Shown piece after piece: positions 56,401 through 64,000 of a stretch of 64,000 nt of DNA. The notes beneath the pieces are model-generated. The model saw nothing but the letters and a program-made list of their open reading frames with translations, searched no databases and was not told the DNA's origin. The DNA is taken from NCBI GenBank assembly GCA_037976565.1, contig CP137680.1, positions 19,122,675 through 19,186,674 of the forward strand. Reading direction: 5' to 3'. This stretch comes from Mesocentrotus franciscanus. Lineage: Eukaryota > Echinodermata > Echinoidea > Camarodonta > Strongylocentrotidae. The position numbers were made by a program, and so were the translations under genes. Position 1 is the first letter of the stretch, and each line of letters opens with the position of its first letter.

Positions 56401-58069
56401 CAAAAAGAAGATTGAAAATGAGACGGTAAGTTGGAGAAACAGTGCTACTTTACGGACTAAAAACCAAAAACTTTTCAAAAGCTTCACAAAACAAGTGCGT
56501 CTTAACCATTGTTAACACACTTTGAAGACGGCAACATAGCTTAATCAGAAAACATAACGATCACAAGATGTAACTGTGCATCAGAACCAGTAAATCACTA
56601 TTATACCAGATACCATTGATGAATAATAGAATATAGCACAGCCTCTTTGACTACTATTCTGTATCTATCCTCCCTCTTCAACCTCCCTTTCTATCTGTCT
56701 CTTTTCGTTTCCACTCCCATACCACCAGTTCTGGTCTTGCGATTGCATTGTGAAAGAAACGTTGTGGAATCGATCAGAAAAGGTTGATCATCTAGCATAT
56801 AAGTATTGGTGTGTACTGCAAGGTTCTGGAATCATCAAAATGATAAGAAATTTGGCCCAGTCTTGGTAAAGTTACAAGCACTGTACACAGAAAGGTGTAT
56901 ATGGGACTACGCGACACGTGCGCGATATCTATCCGGTCCAAATAAATATCATAATTTACCAAATATTAATAGGTGGTTTCCCGGCAAAATTTGTATCATC
57001 ACATATTAGTCAAAACATATTCTTTTACATGATTGGTAATGAGAGCTTTCATTTCATTTTTTGAGAGGGGGCGTTTCCAAAACTGGTTTTTACCTTTAAA
57101 GATAAAGACCAGTTCTGGTCATGCGATTGCATTGCGAAAGAAACGTTGTGAAATCGATCAGAAAAGGTTGATCATCTAGCATACACGTATTGGTGTGTAC
57201 TGCAAGTTTCTGGAATCATCAAAATGATAAGAAATTTGGCCGAGTCTTGGTAAAGTTACAAGCACTGTACACAGAAAGATGTATATGGGACTACGCGACA
57301 TCTATTTGGTCCCAATAGATATAAAAATTTACCAAATATATCAATTAGTAGGCGGTACTTTCCCGGCAAAATTTGTATCATCACGTAGCAGTCAAAACAT
57401 ATTCTTTCACATGATTGGTAATGAAAGCTTCCATTTCATTTTTTGAGAGAGGGGCGTTTCCAAAACTGGTCTTTACCTTTAAACACTCTCGCACGATGCC
57501 TCCCATTCTGGCTTTCTCTCCCCCACACACCCCGTTCTCTCTTTCTCTCTCTCTCTCTCCCTCTTACCCTATATGTCACTCTCTCTGCCATGTCTTTCTC
57601 ACCGTCTCTCTATATTGTCACTTTCTCTTTCTATTTCTTTATAGCTTCTCCTTTCGCGCTCTCCCTTCCAACTTTAACTCTCTCTCTCTCTCTCTGTCTC
57701 ACTCTCTTAACTTACCGGAGTGACGATATTCATCTCGAATCCCAGTCCATGGTTGTGCACGTACATATAGAAGGTAAAGCATGAGACGATCAACGCCAAA
57801 ATCGCCGCGATGAAACAAACTGCGATTGCGCAGACGGTCGCGTTACAAATACTAAGTTGTTTCGCGCGGGAACTCAGCTTCCTCGAAAGCTGTCGTCTGA
57901 AACTGCGATGTCGGTCGAGATGATGTCGCTGCCCGATCGCCGACGACGGAATCCAGACGGAGGTGGGACTGTCGACGTCACCCATGCGGGCTTCAGAGTC
58001 CATCTTCGGTACGGTGGTCGAGGGTGGTCGGTAGATTTTGGTCCTAAGCTTGTGAAGCCACGAAAGCAT
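53140..58069 (-). CDS. TNF-superfamily ligand gene, four exons visible
   Basis: This is a type II membrane cytokine: short cytoplasmic N-terminus, one TM segment, stalk, C-terminal TNF-homology domain. Exons in transcription order are 58069-57716, 56306-56152, 55078-54909 and 53400-53140. Signature blocks are AYAHIVGTDN (strand A), ESGYYYLYTQIYFSD (strand with Y.Y.Q), and KYHGGVFHLEKGDRITVSVS followed by DKTFFGVSML (last strands). Phases agree between the last three exons. The first junction is out of phase by two, so an exon of 3n+2 nt probably lies between 56307 and 57715. At least 313 residues would result. A kappaB-like site and TATA box lie upstream. The ligand would trimerise and bind TNF receptors; which one cannot be told. 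Confidence 0.8.
54235..54734. other. Assembly gap, 500 N
   Basis: There are exactly 500 N in the last intron of the TNF-like gene. Sequence left (54196-54234) and right (54735-54775) of the gap is nearly the same, so the contigs probably overlap. Confidence 0.95.
54909..55078 (-). CDS. TNF-like gene, penultimate exon
   Basis: The exon is 170 nt; acceptor tcgtttattag, donor CCCAAG|GTAACT. It encodes CLAEWKVNVTHNVKFLSSYG, IEIVESGYYYLYTQIYFSD and SESGDTVVPSSQQALPK. N-V-T is a possible N-glycosylation site. Confidence 0.85.
56152..56306 (-). CDS. TNF-like gene, exon with start of TNF domain
   Basis: The exon is 155 nt; pyrimidine-rich acceptor ccccttctcgtgtag, donor TTGG|GTAAGG. It encodes IQKVEMVLPLHPHSMVSKQL, then ILRAAKSAYAHIVGTDNGPR and NDMQL. 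AHIVG is the first strand of the TNF fold. The terminal G plus AA of the next exon makes Glu. Confidence 0.75.
56724..57486. repeat. 384-bp tandem duplication in a TNF-gene intron
   Basis: ACCAGTTCTGGTCTTGCGAT starts at 56724 and again (one change) at 57108. Homology runs to about 57486, with deletion of GTGCGCGATATC-like bases in the second copy. It is diverged by a few percent. Confidence 0.85.
57716..58069 (-). CDS. TNF-like gene, first coding exon with TM segment
   Basis: From ATG (58069-58067): MLSWLHKLRTKIYRPP, MDSEARMGD, a basic segment RSFRRQLSRKLSSRAKQ, then the TM helix ATVCAIAVCFIAAILALIV at about residues 77-95. It ends IVTP at donor CCG|GTAAGT. The frame is open upstream without another ATG, so a start in an upstream exon cannot be excluded; ATGs at residues 23 and 29 are alternatives. 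Confidence 0.75.
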
Positions 58070-58393
58070 TGGTACGGGTTTTAGATGTGGATGAGAAGCT
58101 CTCACAACGAACTGATTGGTGTTCGCGTTAGGAATTAACTGATTCGAGACAAAGAGCTGTTGCGAGCAGAATGAAATAAAAACTCGTTTAGTGCTCAGAG
58201 TTTCTGTTGAGAAGTAGACAAAAACTGAAAATTAATTGAAGAGTCCTTATGTGTAAGTGTAGCTAATTGAAAGTTAGAAGCTGCGAATCTGAGTGTGTGT
58301 TCGCGGTAACGGCTTTGTGGTCAACTGAAGAGTTCAGGTCGATAATCAATCGATGGAGTCCTAGTCATTTTCTGGGAGGTTTTGGACTTGGAA

Positions 58394-58411
58394 TGACTCA
58401 TGGGGATCCCC
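58394..58411. promoter_or_regulatory. AP-1 site next to GGGGATCCCC
   Basis: TGACTCA (58394-58400) is followed one base later by the palindrome GGGGATCCCC. It lies 330 bp upstream of the TNF-like ATG, inside the presumed 5' leader or intron. Suggestive only. Confidence 0.35.
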
Positions 58412-58825
58412 GATGGATAGAATCTGACTGTGTATTGCGAAACACGTCTCTTGTACTGGTAAAACTTGGATTCAAATTCCTTCCGCGAACGGACGGTGGG
58501 GAAAACCAAAGCTCTCAAATGAGATCACTTCAGGAAACAAACAAAAATAAGCGCGGTTTGAACTTCGTACATGCGTTCAGGATTTCCATACATGAAAAAA
58601 ACTGTAGAATATGAACCGTTCAAACAGATTTTGAGGAGTTGTTGTGCCCTGTCGAGTTTGTGCATATGCAAATTTGAAATGATGCGAATAAAACTCTCAA
58701 TCTGCATTAATTCTAAACTATTTCGAAAGTGAAGATTCGCTTCTTTGTCCTTGTACAGTTGATTTTGCTGTAGACTCTGCTGAAGTGTATTACAGTATTC
58801 TGTTCAGAGCAGGATGCAAGCGATG

Positions 58826-58869
58826 CTTTATAGTTATGTGCGGCGTGGAAAAACCAACGGGGATTCCCC
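58826..58869 (-). promoter_or_regulatory. kappaB site plus TATA box of TNF-like gene
   Basis: GGGGATTCCCC (58859-58869) fits the NF-kappaB consensus. Twenty-six bases downstream on the minus strand is TATAAAG (58832-58826), predicting a start near 58800. Inverted GGCGTGG / CCACGCC arms enclose the kappaB site. TNF ligands are commonly NF-kappaB targets. Confidence 0.5.
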
Positions 58870-60330
58870 GCGTTTTCACCACGCCCGCTTACTCGTGTTC
58901 GTAGTGTGCAAAACAGACCCTTTGAGGAATCCCGGCACGAGTGTGTCAGTTTTAATCAATAATTATGCTATTCATTTTGACTCTCCATATACATTCTCAT
59001 CTATTCTTCTTGTATAGAACATAGTAATTACTAATTGAACATGACCCTGACAAAGAATTATGTCCAAAATCTTCCATACAATCCGACATATAGTAGTGCA
59101 GAAAGTTCAAAGGATTAGGAGTGTTGAGTGAAATAATTTATAAGTACTTCTTTTATAATATGTGATGTTTCAGCAAATGTGGGCATGGGCAGTGCCCCCC
59201 TACCCCGCCCCTCCCAACTGCTTGTCATAATCTTGCCCATGACCAAGACAAGTTAGTGCACCAACATGAATATAATATAATATCAGCATGTTTGGTTTGA
59301 TGGTTTATTTTGCCTGACAACTAAGAAAACATGTGTATGCCTGTAAGCAACCAGGGTACCAGGGTAGGTCCTCTCCGAGGAATTTAGGAATAATTCCTTG
59401 CCAAAGTCCACTTGGTGTCGCCTCCTCACTCCTGAATAAGAAGTGAACAAACCTCCTGGCTGTGATCCTATGTTCTATATCACCAAGACATGACTATAAT
59501 GCAAAGAAGTTCTTAATTTTGAAGAAAATGATGGATAAATGCAGCATATGCATGTATTATTGGCGGTAATTGTGGAAGAAATCTCGGAATTATTAAGTCC
59601 CTAGATTTGGTAAAGTGTACATCCTGGCACATCCTGGATGGGTTTAAGAACGAGTCACCCTACCCTGCCACCCCAGTTTGAAAGAAAATTGAGATTCAAA
59701 ACTACCAAGATGTGTTTAGAATTCAAACTAGTTGAATACAATGTTTTTTATGGAAAGGGGTGTGGGATGAATGTTTGAGAATTGAATCACCATGTATGAT
59801 GCACAATATTTTGTTTAACAAACATTAAGAATGCATTTATGTAAATTAGAAAATTATATAGTTATTCATACAAACAAATCCCTAAAATTTGAATTTCCTG
59901 ACCAGATCAAAAAATATTCAGTAAGAAAAAAGGAAAAAATCGCTCATTTGATTTTTGAAGATTTTTCGTTAAATGCTATAGGATAAAATGTTTATCAAAC
60001 TTTTGAGTTGACGTGGTGTCAACCCCTCACCCCCCTCTCTCTCTCTCTCTTTTTACTCTCTCAATCGACGCCTGTGCTTTACTTTTTACAAGGGGCTTCC
60101 ACTGACAACAATTGTTAATGACAAATGTGTCATTTTTGTTAGAAAAAAAAGATACACGAATTCTACGGAAACATCCAGGGGCAGCTGATTGGCCGTGGGG
60201 AGTTTAGGGAATTGTCCCCCAGAGCAGCTCTTTATTTTCGGCCGAATCGAGGTCCAGTTAATTGGTGGTCTGAGGGCCACTTTATATATGCATCTTATCT
60301 ATGGATGTGCTGGTCGCATAAAATAATGAA
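58870..60330. other. Unassigned intergenic DNA
   Basis: No gene, repeat unit or RNA was recognised. Confidence 0.4.

Positions 60331-60331
<1 letters not shown>

Positions 60332-60377
<46 letters not shown>
60332..60377. repeat. (AT)n microsatellite
   Basis: About 22 AT dinucleotides; a second (TA)n run lies at 60958-60992. Confidence 0.9.
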
Positions 60378-60379
<2 letters not shown>

Positions 60380-60954
60380 CTGGTGCCAAAAAACTGGTCT
60401 GCGAACCCCTCCTTTCCAGAACCACAAGGCCTGAGTGTTCTCGAGCTGGAAAAATTCCCTTCGGAGCAATACACTAAGCTTTCAGAGTTATGAACCTTCA
60501 TTAATGTTAAGAGTAATAAACACAATGGTATAAGAAGTTTGGGTGGTCATAACTATTTTCCCTCAGACAATTGAACCTTTTTAAGTACGCCCCAACTGGG
60601 TTGACAAATACCCAGTATGACATTTGTTGTCTTTGAGATGACATGCTGAGTTTGCAAGACAAGATGCAAATTCAACCATTGTGGGTGCGAACAAGTTGTT
60701 ATTTAAACTCTATACAAGGGCAATAAAAGTACTGGGATTTGGTTTGGAAAATTAATTTTGGCAATATTGGTACCCTGTTGTGCGCCTTGGATCGATGTCC
60801 CTTGTAACCAGACAGAAACACGACTCGTGGAATTAGATCTATAAGATAATTATCACAGTAAAGCCCTTTTCACATTATTTTGATAGTAAGACCCTTTTCA
60901 CTTTTTTAATAAAACTATTTCTTATTTTAAAAATCTATATACACTTGTTTTTTG

Positions 60955-60996
<42 letters not shown>

Positions 60997-61239
60997 ACAC
61001 ATATAACTATCAGTGCAATAAACTGTATTTTAATGGTTGTAAGATATGAATTGTTTTCTACGAAGGTAGCAAATAATTTATTTTAATTTGAAAGAAGAAA
61101 GGTATTATCAGCTATATTAACGCAACTTTGAAAAAAAAAATCTAAAGGAGGAAAACCAAGAAGATCAGTCTTCAGGAGCAAATCTTATATGTAATTTTTT
61201 TTTCTATAAGTTTTTTATTTAAATAATGGAAAAGAAAAC

Positions 61240-61474
61240 ACATTTTAGGCTCAGACTTGATATCCACATGTATTGAAAAGAATTTACAACACATTAGCGC
61301 TCCGGCATTCTGCATGGTCTTCTGAAAAATAATTCTATGGTATAATCTACACAAGAAACCACATTTTAGGCTCAGACTTGATATCCACATGTATTGAAAA
61401 GAATTTACAACACATTAGCGCTCCGGCATTCTGCATGGTCTTCTGAAAAATAATTCTATGGTATAATCTACACA
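61240..61474. repeat. Perfect 121-bp tandem duplication
   Basis: ACATTTTAGGCTCAGACTTG starts at 61240 and 61361. The following 114 bases are identical in both copies, so the duplication is very recent or an assembly artefact. Confidence 0.85.
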
Positions 61475-61565
61475 CATTTTGAAGTATATTGCATCTCTTA
61501 TTCCCTTGTACTGTTTGATTCCTAATTAATCTAAATAATTTTAGTTTTCCTAAAATCCCTTTTTT

Positions 61566-61720
61566 TTTTAAATCCGGTGGAATTGCGATTAAGGCTATGT
61601 CTAATTGGCTCCTCTTTTCGCCGATAGTATAGTAAGCTCTTCGTGAAATGGTCTAGGAAGATCAGAGACATCCCCAGGGTTGTGGCGGAAAAAGTTATGA
61701 CTGTCTTGTCGTTGGTTTCG
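61566..61720 (+). mobile_element. Small LINE fragment related to 62290 and 63245
   Basis: AAATCCGGTGGAATTGCGAT matches 62294-62313, and GTAAGCTCTTCGTGAAATGG plus TGACTGTCTTGTCGTTGGTT match 63249-63335. It is an RT scrap and flanking piece. Confidence 0.55.
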
Positions 61721-62293
61721 AGAAACCGTCATAAGTCTAACTTCTTGACTTAATCAGCGTTAGTAAGCGACTGTCTTGTCCGCTATGTGTTTCACGAAGC
61801 CATCTTTGCCAAGATCAATGACAACATCCTGACTAAGTAGTTATGACGCCTTTGACACTGTCATATCTCTGTCATAACTTTTTTAGTCGATGGGCAGCGC
61901 CATCACATGTCATTTATTGGGTAGACTATGGCTCACAAAAAGGACAAGAAATCCTCCAGGCTCCAGCTATGATCTTTCTACACATTCACTTTAACAGTTT
62001 TCCTTTTATTTTATGAAAATATGCCATGTTTATATCTAAGGCTTTTCCAATTTAACTAAACTGATTATACGTGTTTATTTCAATGTTGTAAGATCCTCGA
62101 AGGGATGGGTAATCTGACATGGCAGGCAAGCCATAGTCAGAAGTATGTTTTCTATTTTTCAGACCCGTATTAATTTTGAGATAATTATATCTCCAAAATT
62201 AATGTGTAAACTGAATAGTTTAAAACATGTGTTTTAACGTTTGGAATGTTAATTTGTTGTCATTTTAATATTTTGTTGAAGCCTAAAACATTT

Positions 62294-63240
62294 AAATCCG
62301 GTGGAATTGCGACTAAGGCTATATCCAATTTGCCGTTTCTCGCCAAAGTCACCGAAAAGATTGTTGCGCAACGACTCACAGCTCATCTTCAAGAAAACTT
62401 AAGGGGTCTCCAAAAAATTATTCTTGCAGTAAGCATATAATAGACATCATAATGTTGAGACAGCTCTTGTAAAGATATGTGATAACATCCTTAGATCAAT
62501 CGATGACTAGAATGCCGTCATGCTAATCCTCCTTGATCTGTCGGCTGCTTCGACACCAGCTCTGCAGTGGTTTCACGTTCTCGTTTCTCGTTTCAAGAAG
62601 GCGAGCTGTCAACATCGATGGTAACTTATCTGAAGGGTTCTATATTTTATATAGGACAATAACCCCCGGCCTGGGCAATCATCCCCGCCCAATTACCAGC
62701 GGGACAATTAACCCCCAAGGACAATTACCCCCCGGAAAATTAACCCCGGAAAATTACCCCCCGATGACAATTACCCCCGGAAAATTACCCCATATAGGAC
62801 AATTGTTTTTACCCGCGAGGACAATTTACCCCGAAGACAATTACCCCCGGAATTATGAGGGCTGCGTATTTGTCCTCGGGGGTGGTTGGCCTTGGTTGTC
62901 CTAGGGGGTAATTTTCCGGGGGGGGTAATTGTCCTCGGGGGCAGGTTGTCCTTGGGGGTAATTTTCCGGGGGTTATTGTCCATGGGGTAATACAGTTTAT
63001 TGTATTGATACGTATCTGAAGAAGCCTCTCTACACTATGTTGTTCCGCATGGATCAGTCCTCGGACCACTACTTTTCACGCTGTACACTGCCCCTCTCAG
63101 TGCCATTGCTCGTCGCCATAGGTTGGAAGCACACTTCTATGCTGACGTCTGACGATGCACAACTGTATCTGAGCTTTGATCCAAGGAGCAGAGATGATGA
63201 ACAGAATGCTGCAAGACATCATATGTCTTGGCTCCTCTTC
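62294..63240 (+). mobile_element. L2/CR1-like RT remnant, interrupted
   Basis: Frames give ISNLPFLAKVTEKIVAQRLT, ETALVKICDNILRSIDD, LILLDLSAA, then after the insertion PHGSVLGPLLFTLYTAPLSA, RLEAHFYAD (the catalytic YADD is disrupted by extra bases at about 63146-63152), AQLYLSFDPRSRDDEQNAAR. Several deletions remove the segment between DLSAA and ALQWF. It is interrupted by the element 62636-63012. Confidence 0.7.
62636..63012. mobile_element. Second inverted-minisatellite element, 9-bp target duplication
   Basis: TATCTGAAG flanks it at 62627-62635 and 63013-63021. It begins GGTTCTATATTTTATATAGG and ends GTATTGATACG. The left part has about twelve units like CCGGACAATTACCCCC, the right part inverted units (GGGGGTAATTGTCCTCGG), so it can fold on itself. 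Removing the element and one flank restores an RT reading frame across the site. No ORF was seen. Confidence 0.8.
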
Positions 63241-63392
63241 ATGTCTAGCTAGCAAGCTCTTCGTGAAACGGTTTAGGAAGAGAGACATCTCCGTAATTGG
63301 CGGATAAAATTATAACTGTCTTGTCGTTGGTTTCGAGAAACGGGGCCCGGCTCGACATGTAGCCACAGAACTATGTGGGCGTAGCCGGGGAG

Positions 63393-64000
63393 GGGGTACT
63401 TGAACTTGGGGGTACATGCTCTTCTACTAATTTATATATATATATATATATTTTTTTTTTTTAATCCCCAGCTCTCAAAACGAATAATGTATAAACCTAT
63501 GATATAAAACTTCTCCATACAAAGACATTTTTCAATCGCCCTCTATGGTCCTCGGTAGCCCTTCTCGATCTCCTATTCCCCCTTTTCCTAAACTCGATCG
63601 GACATCTCAATTCCCGCCATCCCCCCTCCCCCTCCCCACCATCTCTCTCTCTCTCTCTCTCCCGTATCAGGAAGTCTAGTATATAGTCCCCTTTAAATCT
63701 TGTTTCAACCATCTTTCAAAAAATGTCACATGTTTTTATTTATTACTGTGCTAAACGTTTAATTTTCATGTATATGGATACAGATTTTCGCAAAAATTAA
63801 TGAAAGACAAAAATATTAAAAGAATTACGAACATCACATCTGAAATAAACATACATTTCTTTCTCTCTTTCTCTCTCTCTCTCCCATTCTTCGGGTGCCT
63901 TTCGGGGTCTAAAATTTGAAGGAGCACAGTAACAATATTAGGGAGCATATTTTCTGCAACCTAGCTGTGTCCGATGCCCCTTCAATGGCTATCGCTGGAC
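63393..64000 (-). repeat. Inverted copy of the 16431-17275 module
   Basis: Read on the minus strand it has AGCGATAGCCATTGAAGGGG, GGCACCCGAAGAATGGGAGA, AAGGGCTACCGAGGACCATA and TAGTAGAAGAGCATGTACCC in the same order as the left module. It runs off the window end. An (AT)n and T run (63431-63462) lies at its right part. Confidence 0.7.

Noticed and set aside
57415..57784. Two overlapping Ser/Leu-rich frames of about 100 codons
   Set aside because: They translate the CT-rich tract opposite the TNF-like gene.

Overview
The window is metazoan nuclear DNA: genes are split by GT-AG introns (one GC-AG), exons are short, and well over half of the sequence is transposon-derived. The repeat mix (CR1/L2-like LINEs with GAATT-type tails, tRNA-derived SINEs, a PIF/Harbinger element, TTAA and hAT-like short elements), DEG/ENaC paralogues and a TNF-family ligand suggest a marine invertebrate. 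An echinoderm such as a sea urchin is my best guess, but the sequence alone does not prove it. No bacterial gene, rRNA, functional tRNA or CRISPR array was seen.

Left part (1-9.3 kb, + strand): a DEG/ENaC (acid-sensing ion channel-like) copy, here called A. It lacks its first exon in the window, has exons at 1429-1999, 2849-2947, 3547-3694, 4192-4254, 4714-4879, 8619-8710 and 9198-9295, carries an in-frame TGA, and has its cytoplasmic tail cut off by a LINE. Its introns hold a SINE, a LINE tail, a small MITE and a 2.5-kb TTAA-flanked element with another inverted-repeat element inside it.

Middle (9.3-22 kb): LINE territory, including a near-complete two-ORF LINE (about 10.98-15.99 kb) and a nested L1/Tx1-type fragment. 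A partial third channel copy, C (17.3-18.5 kb), keeps only intron 5 sequence and part of one exon.

22.1-42.7 kb (+ strand): channel copy B. Exon 1 (22163-22464) has a plausible promoter. An 11.8-kb intron full of repeats follows, then exons at 34259-34835, 35941-36039, 36295-36441, 36844-36905, 37718-37883, 41066-41157 and 42566-42732. Exon order, lengths and phases match copy A, so A and B are tandem duplicates offset by about 32.8 kb. B carries several small frameshifts and a lost acceptor, so it is a pseudogene or a locus with base errors. Comparing A and B gives empty sites for many insertions.

42.7-53 kb: an orphan promoter and first exon (43.5-43.7 kb), a complete but decayed PIF/Harbinger transposon (44078-46499) with TAA target duplications, and a hAT-like element (47708-49972) carrying a 113-bp tandem array.

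53.1-58.9 kb (- strand): a TNF-superfamily ligand gene with a type II transmembrane exon and three extracellular exons. A kappaB-like site sits just upstream of a TATA box. A 500-N gap lies in one intron.

58.9-64 kb: intergenic repeats with an L2/CR1-like RT remnant and an inverted copy of the module found at 16.4-17.3 kb.

The most unusual item is a pair of short elements (37275-37613 and 62636-63012). Both begin GGTTCTA, end GATACG, are flanked by 9-bp duplications and are filled with inverted arrays of a GGACAA-Y-TACCCC minisatellite. They look like an undescribed non-autonomous transposon family.
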